Source: Methylocystis silviterrae (GTDB taxonomy: Bacteria; Pseudomonadota; Alphaproteobacteria; Rhizobiales; Beijerinckiaceae). Taken from it: a stretch of DNA of 64,000 nt. The stretch covers positions 298,113 to 362,112 of the forward strand of contig NZ_JABVWW010000003.1 of NCBI RefSeq assembly GCF_013350005.1, read 5' to 3'. The notes under the pieces were generated by a model. It was not told the origin of the DNA and did not search any database. It saw only the letters and a program-made list of their open reading frames with translations. Below, piece by piece: positions 55,502-63,942 of the stretch. The position numbers and the translations under genes were made by a program. Positions within the stretch are counted from its first letter, which is position 1, and every line of letters starts with the position of its first letter.

Positions 55502-56362
55502 TCAGCTCGCTTTCCGCCGTGTCGCGGCTGTCCTGGTCTTGCGAGGCTGGGCCGCGCGCTTCTTGGCTGCAGCTTTGTCGCTCGGCTCGGAAAGAGCCGC
55601 GCTCTCGCGCAGCGCCTCGAGCAGATTGACGACCTTGGCTTCCCGCGCCTTACGCGGCGGTGCGATCGGCGCGCCTTCCAGCTTCGCTTTTACGAATTCG
55701 GCGAGGGTAGCCTCATAGCGATCTTCGAATGTAGATGGGTCGAAGGCGCCCCGCTTCGTGTCGATAATGTGCTTGGCGAGCTGAAGCATTTCGCCCTGAA
55801 CTTTAACCTCAGGGACGTCGTCGAACGCCTGTTGCGCCGAGCGCACCTCATAATCGAAGTTCAGCGTGGTCGCGAGAAGCCCGTCGCCATAAGCGCTGAT
55901 CAGAACGGTGCGCGCGCGCCTAAACAGCACCGTCTTCGCGAGCGCCGCGACTTTGTTCTTGCGCATGCCCTCGCGGATCAGAACGAAAAGCTCGTTCGCG
56001 TCGCTTTGCGAGGGGGACAGATAATAGGGCTTGTCGAAATAGACGGCGTCGATTTCGCCGCAATCCACGAATGTCTCGATGGCCAGAGTTTTGTCGCTCT
56101 TTGGCGTCGCCTGAGCGACTTCCTCCGGTTCGAGAACGACATATTCGTTCTTGCCGACCTCATAGCCTTTGACTTGATCGCCGGACTCGACAGGTTCGCC
56201 CGTGTCGCTATCGACAAAGGTCCGCCGCACGCGGTGACCGGTCGATCGGTTGATCGTGTGGAATGCGATCCTGTCAGACGTCGACGTCGCGGAGTAGAGC
56301 GCCACCGGACAGGTGAGCTCCGCAATCTTCAGAGAGCCCTTCCAGTTCGCTCTCGGCGACAA
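55502..56362 (-). CDS. ku: Ku protein, copy 2
   Basis: A 286-residue Ku that differs clearly from copy 1: NWKGSLKIAELTCPVALYSA, FHTINRSTGHRVRRTFVDSD, KGYEVGKNEYVVLEPEEVAQ. The C-terminal tail is Lys/Arg/Ala-rich (DKAAAKKRAAQPRKTRTAAT). Starts at TTG 56362. It lies directly upstream of ligD and is surely cotranscribed. Two Ku paralogues with one LigD allow heterodimers, as in Sinorhizobium. Confidence 0.93.
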   Translation of the reverse strand: MSPRANWKGSLKIAELTCPVALYSATSTSDRIAFHTINRSTGHRVRRTFVDSDTGEPVESGDQVKGYEVGKNEYVVLEPEEVAQATPKSDKTLAIETFVDCGEIDAVYFDKPYYLSPSQSDANELFVLIREGMRKNKVAALAKTVLFRRARTVLISAYGDGLLATTLNFDYEVRSAQQAFDDVPEVKVQGEMLQLAKHIIDTKRGAFDPSTFEDRYEATLAEFVKAKLEGAPIAPPRKAREAKVVNLLEALRESAALSEPSDKAAAKKRAAQPRKTRTAATRRKAS

Positions 56363-56407
56363 CGCAAACCTCGTACGCTCGCGGGCGGCTGAACGCTCGC
56401 CCGCTGA

Positions 56408-56905
56408 TTACGCTTCCGGAGACTTCGTACTGTCAAGCTTTTCTGAGATTTTTGACGCAAGCATCAGTCCGATGGCGGCGCCGATGATCAGATGGAGGTT
56501 GGGCCCCACGCGTTCGGCCACTGCTTTCGCCGCGACCGGCGCCATCGAGCCGATCGAGGAGCCGATCGAGCGCATCAGGTTTCCGTCCGGCTTGAACAGC
56601 TGATCAACGAAGGGGAGCTGCGAAAAGCTGCTCTGTTCGAGTTCGGCTGCTGGAGCTTGAGCTTTCGGCGCGACGGAGTCCTTTGTCGCGAGATAAACGA
56701 TGAGAGCCGCGAAGAGAAAAGCTCCGGCGAGGACGAGGTTGCCGGCGATCTCTCCCCACGTTCTCATTGCGTAGGCGTGGGCGGCGGCCGTTGCAAAGCC
56801 GAGCGCGAGCAGCGTGAGGGTCGCGACGATGGCGAGGCGCGACGCGCCTCGCGTCGCGTTCGCGATACTCTCGTCAACCCGTTGGAATAGCGGATCCAGC
56901 ATCAT
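56408..56905 (-). CDS. Membrane protein of unknown function (phage-holin-like family)
   Basis: A 165-residue protein with two membrane helices close together (about 25-48 and 55-72), then an acidic linker, and a third hydrophobic segment (about 135-150, LHLIIGAAIGLMLASKIS). It follows the YqjD-like gene by 18 nt and belongs to the same unit. It resembles the small envelope stress membrane proteins (Act/phage_holin_3_6) that sit beside YqjD in other proteobacteria. Confidence 0.55.
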   Translation of the reverse strand: MMLDPLFQRVDESIANATRGASRLAIVATLTLLALGFATAAAHAYAMRTWGEIAGNLVLAGAFLFAALIVYLATKDSVAPKAQAPAAELEQSSFSQLPFVDQLFKPDGNLMRSIGSSIGSMAPVAAKAVAERVGPNLHLIIGAAIGLMLASKISEKLDSTKSPEA

Positions 56906-56923
56906 GATCGTGCCCGCCCGAGA

Positions 56924-57244
56924 TTAGCCGCGGCCCTTCCACATGGCCCCGATGAGAAATCCTCCCGCGACCGCAAGCAACAGCGCCGTCACCGGCTGTT
57001 CGCGCACCGCGCCCTCGACCGTTGTCTTCAGCCCTTCGCCTGCCGACCTGGCCTTCTCCGCGATTTCCCGAGACTGCTCGCCCACTGTCGTTAAAGCGGC
57101 GTCAGCCCTCTCCATGGTTTCATCGACCTTTGCGCTGACGTCGTCGGCGATGGAGGCGGCCTTCGCGGCGGCGTTCGCCGACGCTTTGGTCACGGCGTCT
57201 TGCGCCTCCTGGACCTTGTTCGTGACTTGAGATGTTATGCTCAT
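56924..57244 (-). CDS. YqjD/ElaB-like (DUF883) tail-anchored protein
   Basis: A 106-residue protein: a long amphipathic helix (about 5-80, repeated Ala, Lys and Glu) followed by REQPVTALLLAVAGGFLIGA as C-terminal membrane anchor. In E. coli such proteins bind stationary-phase ribosomes at the membrane. The EcfG-type promoter upstream agrees with a stress role. ATG at 57244. Confidence 0.8.
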   Translation of the reverse strand: MSITSQVTNKVQEAQDAVTKASANAAAKAASIADDVSAKVDETMERADAALTTVGEQSREIAEKARSAGEGLKTTVEGAVREQPVTALLLAVAGGFLIGAMWKGRG

Positions 57245-57285
57245 GCCCTCTTCTCCGCTGTTACTGCCCCGCTGGGCGAATACTG

Positions 57286-57310
57286 AACTTCCAGATCGGT
57301 TGATTGTTCC
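57286..57310 (-). promoter_or_regulatory. EcfG-like promoter of the YqjD-like gene
   Basis: Minus strand GGAAC (57310-57306), 16 nt, AGTT (57289-57286). Confidence 0.6.
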
Positions 57311-57334
57311 TCGCCGCGTCCCAAGTGGCGCGCG

Positions 57335-57513
57335 CTACTCTGGAAGATTAATTTCGTGCTGAGGGAACACGTGGCTGAAGGTCACTGCGTCGGCGATGAG
57401 CATAGCGCCAAGAATCGCGCCGACCGGCCCCCAGAGCCATGTCCAGAGCACGAGACCCAGGAAAACTAGTCCGGGATTCAGAGTCAGTCGCCGGCCGATA
57501 ACGCTCGGTGTCA
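57335..57513 (-). pseudogene. C-terminal remnant of an AI-2E family (PerM-like) transporter
   Basis: A short frame of 59 codons, from GTG 57513 to TAG 57335, encodes TPSVIGRRLTLNPGLVFLGL followed by WTWLWGPVGAILGAMLIADA. This is the conserved end of AI-2E/PerM exporters (GxxLxLNPxxVFxxL...WGxxGaxLavP). The rest of the about 350-residue protein is missing, and the preceding gene ends 11 nt upstream. It is a truncated relic. Confidence 0.65.
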
Positions 57514-57523
57514 CGAACCGTCT

Positions 57524-57910
57524 TCACAGTTCCGGAAAGATGTCCTTCCCGTCTTCAGCAAGTTTCGCTTCGCCGATCGTTTTTTGAAATTCGCCAACGA
57601 CGATCTGCGCGAGACCGGTGAGCGTGAGATGGGTCGACTGCGTGGCGAGCCCGAGGGTCAACTTGGTCTTGCCCATGGCTTCGTTGGCATAGCCGCGCAT
57701 TTGATCGGTCGTCCCGGACTGTACGATGGTGTCGATTGCCTCCCTCATCGAATCCTTCACTTGGGCGACCGTGGAGCGAGCCCGTGTTGGCGGCTCTAGA
57801 TCGACGGAATTTCCATCTGGCAGCGCCGGTGGATTCGATGCATCGCCGAAACTGCATTCTTCGTCGGTGCAGATAATGGGGTTCCCGCCATGTTCGGTTA
57901 ACGCATCCAT
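57524..57910 (-). CDS. CsbD-like domain protein with N-terminal extension
   Basis: A 128-residue protein. The first 65 residues are acidic and low in conservation (CTDEECSFGDASN). The C-terminal half MRGYANEAMGKTKLTLGLAT, followed by LTLTGLAQIVVGEFQKTIGE, has the CsbD pattern. It has an EcfG-like promoter about 60 nt upstream. The start is taken at ATG 57910 with AGGAG upstream; ATG 57919 is an alternative. Confidence 0.65.
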   Translation of the reverse strand: MDALTEHGGNPIICTDEECSFGDASNPPALPDGNSVDLEPPTRARSTVAQVKDSMREAIDTIVQSGTTDQMRGYANEAMGKTKLTLGLATQSTHLTLTGLAQIVVGEFQKTIGEAKLAEDGKDIFPEL

Positions 57911-57970
57911 GGATTCCATGCTCCTAAATCTCAATTCCTGGGTTCGGCCAAGGCCGCCCGCCAGGATGAA

Positions 57971-57996
57971 AACTGATTTGAAGGGCTCTATGTTCC
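57971..57996 (-). promoter_or_regulatory. EcfG-like promoter of the CsbD-like gene
   Basis: Minus strand GGAAC (57996-57992), 17 nt, AGTT (57974-57971). Confidence 0.6.
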
Positions 57997-58105
57997 GAGA
58001 GGGTTCTTTGCGGTCGCGTATCGCGCTCGAGGCTGTGCGCAGCTGCTAAACGCCGCGCGTAACGAAATGGGCGATGCGCAATGGCCTGTGCTTGGGCGAC
58101 GGGAC

Positions 58106-58507
58106 TTACTTCACGGCGCCGAGCTGCTTGAACAGCCCATAGATGTCGAGGACGTCCCAGTGCTCGGCGAGCTTGCCGTCCTCAACACGGAAGATATCGA
58201 CGGCGTCAAAGGCGTAGGTCCTGCCTGTCGCGGGAATGCCGAGCCAGTCGCCGGCCTGCGTGCCGGAATATGCGCCATAGGCCCACACGAGATCGCCTTC
58301 GGCGACAATTTTCTTGACCTCATATTTGAAGTCCGGCACGGCCTTGAACCACGCCTCGAAGAACTCGCGAAATCCTTTGCTGCCTTGTGGCACGAGCGGA
58401 TTGTGTTGGACATAGTCTTCTCGCATCAACTGATCGAGTTGCGAAAAATCCTTCTTCGCGAACACGCTTCCTCCCAGCGCCGCAAGGATTGACTTGGGAT
58501 CTGTCAT
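58106..58507 (-). CDS. SnoaL-like/NTF2-fold protein
   Basis: A 133-residue protein of the SnoaL-like polyketide cyclase type: LDQLMREDYVQHNPLVPQGS, FFEAWFKAVPDFKYEVKKIV and VWAYGAYSGTQAGDWLGIPA, DIFRVEDGKLAEHWDVLDIY. ATG 58507 has AGGAG 7 nt upstream; a longer frame (to 58726) includes a signal-like stretch and may be real. Substrate unknown. It is divergent from an HxlR-type regulator, its probable controller. Confidence 0.75.
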   Translation of the reverse strand: MTDPKSILAALGGSVFAKKDFSQLDQLMREDYVQHNPLVPQGSKGFREFFEAWFKAVPDFKYEVKKIVAEGDLVWAYGAYSGTQAGDWLGIPATGRTYAFDAVDIFRVEDGKLAEHWDVLDIYGLFKQLGAVK

Positions 58508-58705
58508 TCTCGTCTCCTGTGTTGACTCCTCGGTAGGAGCATCGGTCGTGAGGAACGATGCAGGCGCAGGCAATCCAAGGGCCGCAACCGCGCTGGCCGC
58601 CAAACGGAACATCGAGCGATCCCCATATACTGACTGGCATTCATGCCAGCGACGCATATTTAGGCGGTAAGATAATGTCTGGGAAGAAGGCACTAAAAAG
58701 TGGTA

Positions 58706-58715
58706 TAGGTACCTA
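58706..58715. promoter_or_regulatory. Short palindrome in the divergent promoter region
   Basis: TAGGTACCTA, with further GTAT/ATAG pairing around it, lies between the SnoaL-like and HxlR genes, 25 nt before the regulator start. It could be the regulator's binding site. Confidence 0.4.
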
Positions 58716-58740
58716 ATAGTAACCAAGGAATCGCAGGGAA

Positions 58741-59103
58741 ATGCGCTGGAACCCCTACGCCGCTGAATGCCCGACGCGCCAACTGCTGGATCGGATCGCT
58801 GACAAATGGGCGGTGCTGGTGCTGGGCTTGCTCGAACCCGGCCCGCAGCGGTTCAACGCGCTCAGGCGACGAATCGAGGGCATCTCGCAAAAGATGCTCA
58901 CTCAAACGCTGCGGAGTCTGGAAGCGGACGGTTTCATCACGCGACGCGCCTTCGCGACCGTGCCGGTCACCGTCGAGTATCAACTCACGCCGCTCGGACG
59001 AAGCTTGAATTCAGTGCTCGATCCGCTCCGCCAATGGGCGGAGTCGAACATGTCGCGCGTGCATAAGGCTCGCGAAAAACGGGGCGCCGCCGATGGAAAG
59101 TGA
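58741..59103 (+). CDS. HxlR-family transcriptional regulator
   Basis: A 120-residue winged-helix protein: CPTRQLLDRIADKWAVLVLG, RFNALRRRIEGISQKMLTQT and LRSLEADGFITRRAFATVPV are the HxlR signature. The N-terminal Cys is the redox or electrophile sensor in several members. It probably controls the divergent SnoaL-like gene. Confidence 0.88.
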   Translation: MRWNPYAAECPTRQLLDRIADKWAVLVLGLLEPGPQRFNALRRRIEGISQKMLTQTLRSLEADGFITRRAFATVPVTVEYQLTPLGRSLNSVLDPLRQWAESNMSRVHKAREKRGAADGK

Positions 59104-59506
59104 GTGCGCGACTTGCGGCGTCGGGCGGCGCGCGGAAGCGCCGAGAGTAAGATTTCATCCAGGGAAGAACGGACTAAAGTAGAGGAGTGCTTGCATGCCG
59201 AACGATGTTGCGCCTTCGAAGCGCGCCGAGGAATTGGCGACGGCCTTTCTGTCGCGGGTTTGGAATGGAGCCGCCAATGAGGGACCGATCGCGGTTCAAA
59301 AAATTTGAAAACGCTGCATGACCGACTCGCGGCTCGATGACGGGCTACGCGCGGCGGCGCGAGCCTCGGAACTCGGCGCGACAGGATAACGGAAATCATC
59401 CGTAGCAAATTTCCAAACTGACACATTGCCGATCGTCGTCAGGACGATCGGCAATGTATTCGCCGCCGCGCAGCCGCATGGAGCGGTTAGCGGATCGTGG
59501 CCTGAA
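59104..59506. other. Intergenic stretch without a clear gene
   Basis: A 37-codon frame (59194-59307) starting MPNDVAPSKRAEELATAFLS has a start preceded by AGGAG-like bases but ends early; it could be a relic of an NTF2-like gene. A GACGATCGGCAAT inverted repeat (59424-59457) flanks CGTCGTCAGG. Nothing else supported. Confidence 0.4.
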
Positions 59507-60877
59507 TCACGCCGGCGCCCAGGCTTGTTTCGACGCCAGCTTCTCGGCCTTGGCGCCGGCGCGCAGCCGCGCGGGGCGATTTTCCAAGCCGCTCCAATAG
59601 GCTTCGAATTCCGGACGCTTGTCGATCACGCCGAATTGCAGCCCAAAGCCGATCATCGACCCCACATAAACGTCCGCGGCGGTGAACATGTCGCCCGCAA
59701 TATATCGACGTCCCGCCACGGCCTTGGCCAGCGCGTCCATCACGGCGGCGTAGGAGCCGTAACCAAAGCGGGTCTGCATCTCGGGCGTCGCGGGGTCCCA
59801 ACCGGCGGCGTGGTTGCTCATCGCCGGCTCGACGCAGCCTGCGGCGAAAAACAGCCAGCGATAATAGTCGCCGCGCGCCCCGGCCTCCGGCGCGAGCCCG
59901 GCCTCCGGAAAGGCGTCGGCGAGATAGGCGCAGATGGCGGCCGCCTCGGTCACCACCGTCTCCCCATGCTGGATGGCCGGCACCTTGCCCATGGAATTGA
60001 TCGCGAGATATTCGGGCGCCTTCATCGTCGTTCCGTAATCCTTGACCTCGATCGAATAGGGCGCGCCGACCTCTTCCAGCATCCAGTGCGCGATCATGCC
60101 GCGCGATTGCGGATTGGTATAGAAAACAAGCTCCTTCGCCATGGATTTTCCCTTCGGCTTTTTTGATGCGGAGCGACTGTATGCGATGCTGCTGTCAGCT
60201 TCTGTCAGCATAGTTTGACGCCATTCTCTCACCAACGCCTGACGGCGGCGCGGCGGGCGCGCGTCCAGAATATGCGCCGTCTCGATACGATCGGTTCGGA
60301 AGTGTCGGAAGGCGCGCCGCAACTCGCACCAGCCGACGAGAACGCGGGCGGATTCGAAAAAGCCGAGCGCTACCGGCCAAATGACGCGCTGCGTCCGCGC
60401 GCCTTTTTCATCGCGATAGGAAATGGCGAACTTGCGTTCTTCGCGCAACGCGCGACGCAACAGCGTTAGTTCGACATGCTGTGGCCGCTCCCAGCCCGGG
60501 CCGACCAGCAGCGCGTCATCTTCCAAACGGGTCCTAAGCTCTTGCGGCAAAACCGCCGAGATTTTCGCCACTGCGCTGCCGGCGGCCTCGGACAGCGCGT
60601 CGTCGGTGCGGCGCGCCACCCATTTCGCGCCAAGCGCCAGCGCCTCGATTTCCTCCTCCGAAAACATCAGGGGCGGCAGGAGAAAGCCGGGACGCAGCAC
60701 ATAGCCGACGCCCGGTTCGCCGTCGATTTCCGCTCCCATGGCCTGCAAAGCGGCGATGTCGCGGTAGAGCGTGCGCAAGGAGACGCCCGCTTCGCGCGCC
60801 AACTCCGCCCCGCTCACCGGCTGGCGGCGCCGTCGTAACATTTGCAGGATTTCGAACAGCCTGTGGATGCGAGCCAT
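59507..60877 (-). CDS. WYL/YafY-type regulator fused in frame to a glutathione S-transferase
   Basis: A single frame of 456 residues without stop. Residues 1-~225: HTH MARIHRLFEILQMLRRRRQP, SLRTLYRDIAALQAMGAEID and a WYL-like domain with RRAFRHFRTDRIETAHIL. Residues about 246-456: a GST with thioredoxin fold (ELVFYTNPQSRGMIAHWMLE, MGKVPAIQHGETVVTEAAAI with cis-Pro and ESxA-like TEAA) and the helical domain. An internal ATG at 60142 (MAKEL) with AAGGGA before it could yield the GST alone. The linker between them encodes direct CTGTCAG repeats like those of an operator. Either a genuine fusion or two genes whose stop was lost. Confidence 0.8.
   Translation of the reverse strand: MARIHRLFEILQMLRRRRQPVSGAELAREAGVSLRTLYRDIAALQAMGAEIDGEPGVGYVLRPGFLLPPLMFSEEEIEALALGAKWVARRTDDALSEAAGSAVAKISAVLPQELRTRLEDDALLVGPGWERPQHVELTLLRRALREERKFAISYRDEKGARTQRVIWPVALGFFESARVLVGWCELRRAFRHFRTDRIETAHILDARPPRRRQALVREWRQTMLTEADSSIAYSRSASKKPKGKSMAKELVFYTNPQSRGMIAHWMLEEVGAPYSIEVKDYGTTMKAPEYLAINSMGKVPAIQHGETVVTEAAAICAYLADAFPEAGLAPEAGARGDYYRWLFFAAGCVEPAMSNHAAGWDPATPEMQTRFGYGSYAAVMDALAKAVAGRRYIAGDMFTAADVYVGSMIGFGLQFGVIDKRPEFEAYWSGLENRPARLRAGAKAEKLASKQAWAPA
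60192..60208. promoter_or_regulatory. CTGTCAG direct repeat, operator-like, inside the fusion linker
   Basis: CTGTCAGCTT-CTGTCAG repeated 10 nt apart, about 50 nt before the internal GST start. Confidence 0.5.
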
Positions 60878-60899
60878 GGGGACAAAATACCATAGGATA

Positions 60900-60916
60900 C
60901 TGTCAAAAACTGACAG
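60900..60916. promoter_or_regulatory. Operator-like inverted repeat before the WYL regulator start
   Basis: CTGTCA-AAAAC-TGACAG, 23 nt upstream of the regulator ATG, with the same half-site as in the linker. Autoregulation by the YafY-type protein is likely. Confidence 0.6.
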
Positions 60917-61002
60917 CTATTCGCGCCAACGGCGCGCGCCCCCACTGATCAGCGCACCCGCCGCCATTATGTTGGACCATGAAGGAGCGCGATGAAGATC
61001 GC

Positions 61003-61260
61003 CTAGTACTTCGCCGCGCGGCGCAAGCCTTCCTTGGTCTCGGGATCGAGCGAGCGCCAATCACAGCCGCGAAGGGCCGCCTCCATCGCGTAGAGCGCGA
61101 TGATCGTGACCTGACGACCAAATCGGAATTTGAGCCGATGATAGGCGTCGACCGCGCCGATGCGGCGAAGATCGCCCTCGCGGTGGACGCCGACATCGGC
61201 CAGCATTTTCGCCGTGGCGGGTCCTAGATTTCTCATCTCTTCGATGCGCAGGTTCAACAC
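61003..61260 (-). CDS. TfoX C-terminal domain protein
   Basis: An 85-residue protein: MRNLGPATAKMLADVGVHRE, LRRIGAVDAYHRLKFRFGRQ and ALYAMEAALRGCDWRSL are the TfoX/Sxy C-terminal domain. The GTG at 61260 overlaps the stop of the decayed regulator upstream; ATG 61236 is an alternative. Role in competence is known only for the full-length gammaproteobacterial protein. Confidence 0.85.
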   Translation of the reverse strand: MLNLRIEEMRNLGPATAKMLADVGVHREGDLRRIGAVDAYHRLKFRFGRQVTIIALYAMEAALRGCDWRSLDPETKEGLRRAAKY

Positions 61261-61499
61261 GGCGTCTCCGCAGCATCAAGATAATTTTTGTACGACTTGC
61301 CACGCTCGTCGCGAAAGCCGCGATCGGTCGCCTCGAGGTTCTCGATCCTGTCCACACGGAAATCGGTTCACAGCTCGCGCCAAGCGGTGAGCGTCCATGC
61401 AAGCCCCCAAAACTCAAGGCGCAAGGGGCGGACAATTCTCTGCGCGCGCGTCTCGTCGAGCTTTCTGTATCCCACGTCGATGGCGGCGCACGAAGCCAT
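61254..61499 (-). pseudogene. Decayed WYL/YafY-type regulator (C-terminal part)
   Basis: The frame from 61499 reads VGYRKLDETRAQRIVRPLRL, EFWGLAWTLTAWREL, then an in-frame stop (61370-61368), then TDFRVDRIENLEATDRGFRD. This is the second half of a WYL regulator with a stop and a loss of about three codons in the usual CELRxDFRxFRxDRI region. No HTH part is found upstream. Its natural stop overlaps the tfoX-like start, so it was once its operon partner. Confidence 0.7.
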
Positions 61500-61533
61500 C
61501 GCACGACATTTATCGCAGTTCTGTTCGACCAGG

Positions 61534-62229
61534 CTACGACGCAACGTCCTTCGATCTCTGACCGTATCTGGTGATCGCCGCCGGCTTTCTGGGGCGCTCT
61601 GGCTTGAACTGATGGGCTTGGAGATACGCCGTCACAAGCAGGAGGAGTTCCCTTTCGAGGCGCGCCCTGAATTCTGCTGGCGCATGTTCTTTGAGAAATG
61701 TTTGGACCGGCCCGACCAATGCGCCAAGCGCGATCTTGGCAACCATGGCGGGATCGTCGAATTGGGCGTCCGGCGCGCTGGCCAGCATGGCCGTGACAGC
61801 CGCGACTATGCGCGTGCGCATCCGAGCGGCCAGCGCCGCGCCGCCCCGCTCTTCGGCAACGGCGTAGAGCGCCTTCGCTTCCCTGGGGTCGCGCAGCTTC
61901 GCAGCCAGGAAGGCGACGACGAAAGCTGAACCCATCTGCGAAAGTTGTTTGCCTCGATGTTCGTGGCAGGCGCGCTCGACCGCGCTGGCAATGCCCTCCA
62001 GATGCTTTTCGAGGACGCCGGCGAGCAGCGCATCACGGTTGGGATAATATTGATAGAGGCTTCCGACCGACATGCCCGCGCGCTCGGCGATACGGGTCGT
62101 CGTACAGCGACTCAGGCCCTCCTGGAGCAAAACCTGAATGGCCGCCATGTGCAGCGTTTCGACGGTCGCGGCGGAGCGGACCTGAACCGGGGTTTTTCTG
62201 GGCTTTAGGGTCGTTACGACGGCGTTCAC
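61534..62229 (-). CDS. TetR-family transcriptional regulator
   Basis: A 231-residue regulator starting at GTG 62229. The HTH is LHMAAIQVLLQEGLSRCTTT followed by RIAERAGMSVGSLYQYYPNR, a standard TetR layout. The ligand-binding domain is helical; a basic tail closes it (FKPERPRKPAAITRYGQRSK). Divergent from the aldo/keto reductase gene, which it probably controls. Confidence 0.9.
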   Translation of the reverse strand: MNAVVTTLKPRKTPVQVRSAATVETLHMAAIQVLLQEGLSRCTTTRIAERAGMSVGSLYQYYPNRDALLAGVLEKHLEGIASAVERACHEHRGKQLSQMGSAFVVAFLAAKLRDPREAKALYAVAEERGGAALAARMRTRIVAAVTAMLASAPDAQFDDPAMVAKIALGALVGPVQTFLKEHAPAEFRARLERELLLLVTAYLQAHQFKPERPRKPAAITRYGQRSKDVAS

Positions 62230-62300
62230 GGAATGCGAATTCAGAAAGCGAAGGATTCTTCATATATTTGCGTGACTGGCGCGAAACAAGGACCCACGCA

Positions 62301-63170
62301 ATGACGACCACATTCACCTTCGGCGACCGCACCGTGAAGCGGCTCGGCTACGGCGCGATGCAGCTCGCGGGACCTGGCGCCTTTGGTCCGCCCAAGGATC
62401 GTGACGCGGCGCTGACCGTGTTGCGCGAAGCGGTGGGAGCCGGGGTGAACCATATCGACACCAGCGACTTCTATGGCCCGCATGTCACCAACCGGTTGAT
62501 CCGCGAGGCGCTGCATCCCTATCCGGATGACCTCGTCATCGCCACCAAGATCGGCGCGCGGCGCGGCGCAGACGGCTCATGGCTGCCAGCCTTCTCGCGC
62601 GAAGAACTCGCGCAAGCTGTGCATGACAATCTGCGCAATCTCGGCCTCGACGCGCTCGATGTGGTCAATCTGCGCGTCATGTTCAGCGCTCACGGCCCCG
62701 CGGAAGGTTCGATAGAAGCGCCGCTCACCACGCTCGCGGAGCTTCAGCGGCAAGGGCTTATACGTCACATCGGCCTCAGCAACGTCACGCCCACACAGAT
62801 CGCGGAAGGTCGCGAGATCTGCAAAATTGTCTGCGTGCAGAACCACTACAATCTCGCGCACCGGGCTGATGACGCTGTGATCGAATATCTCGCCGGCAGC
62901 GGCGTCGCCTATGTGCCCTTCTTTCCGCTTGGCGGGTTCACTCCGCTGCAATCCTCGACCCTATCCGATGTCGCGCGGAGCCTCGACGCCACGCCCATGC
63001 AGGTCGCTCTTGCCTGGCTGCTTCGTCGCGCGCCCAATATCCTGCCGATCCCCGGTACGACGTCGGTCGCGCATCTGCGGGAGAATCTCTCAGCGACCGA
63101 ACTCGATCTACCGGATGAGGCGACTGCTTTGCTCGACGGCGTTGCAGCAAACATCGGTTTGTCTGACTGA
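62301..63170 (+). CDS. Aldo/keto reductase
   Basis: A 289-residue NADPH-dependent oxidoreductase with (alpha/beta)8 fold. The active site is AGVNHIDTSDFYGPHVTN with Asp and Tyr, the catalytic Lys is in VIATKIGARRG, and in place of the usual His the FSAHGPAEG region; nucleotide binding by LPIPGTTSVAHLRENL. AAGGA precedes the ATG at 62301. Substrate unknown; regulation by the divergent TetR gene is inferred. Confidence 0.88.
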   Translation: MTTTFTFGDRTVKRLGYGAMQLAGPGAFGPPKDRDAALTVLREAVGAGVNHIDTSDFYGPHVTNRLIREALHPYPDDLVIATKIGARRGADGSWLPAFSREELAQAVHDNLRNLGLDALDVVNLRVMFSAHGPAEGSIEAPLTTLAELQRQGLIRHIGLSNVTPTQIAEGREICKIVCVQNHYNLAHRADDAVIEYLAGSGVAYVPFFPLGGFTPLQSSTLSDVARSLDATPMQVALAWLLRRAPNILPIPGTTSVAHLRENLSATELDLPDEATALLDGVAANIGLSD

Positions 63171-63325
63171 GCTGTCATCTCGGGCAATTTTCCCGAACGA
63201 GAAGAGGCAATTTTCGCTTGTCACGATCCGGCGGCTCCTGACCATTGACGCCGCGCTCGTCTGTGGCACGGCCTCGCGGAGCTGAAAAAATTCCTCGCGT
63301 TCGACAAACGATTGGAGAGAGATCG

Positions 63326-63942
63326 ATGTCAAAATTCTACGGCGCCGAGCACCGCAAGCTTCAAGACGAATTCGATACGCGCCGGCTCGCCGATTTAATG
63401 GAGGGCGGGGTCATGCACGCCGAATTTGCTCCCCATGAGGTCGAATTCATCCAGTCTCGCGACATGTTCTTTCTTTCGACGCTCGATCCCGCCGGCCGTC
63501 CGACGGTCTCCTATAAGGGCGGCGCTCCGGGCTTCGTTCGCGTCGTCGGTCAAAGCTCGCTCATTTTCCCGTGGTTCGACGGCAACGGCATGTTTTACTC
63601 CGCCGGAAATCTGTGGCGGAAACGAGCAAAGTCGGCCTGCTTTTCATCGATTTCGTCACGCCTAATCGGCTTCGTGTGCAAGGCGAGGCAAGACTCATGC
63701 GCGAAGCGTCGCTCCTCGCTTCCTACCCTGGCGCGCTATTTGTCGTCGGCGTCGACGTCGAGAGCGTGTGGGTGAATTGTCCTCGTTACATTCATCGCTA
63801 CCAGAAAATCGCCGAGTCCAAATATGTTGCCGTAGAAGGAGATGAAGCGCCGCTGCCGGGATGGAAGCGGATCGACATCGTTCAAGACGCGCTTCCATCT
63901 GGACGCCTCCAAAAACCTCTGGCCAAATCGGGGTTGAGTTGA
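63326..63942 (+). pseudogene. Pyridoxamine 5'-phosphate oxidase-like protein, frameshifted
   Basis: The first frame runs from ATG 63326 (MSKFYGAEHRKLQDEFDTRR) to FYSAGNL near 63611 and then loses similarity. The second frame continues with AETSKVGLLFIDFVTPNRLR to a stop at 63942 (PLAKSGLS). Together they give a normal PNPOx-like flavin-binding protein of about 205 residues. The break is at AATCTGTGGCGG, where two extra bases or one missing base shift the frame. Either a true mutation or a sequencing error. Confidence 0.75.
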
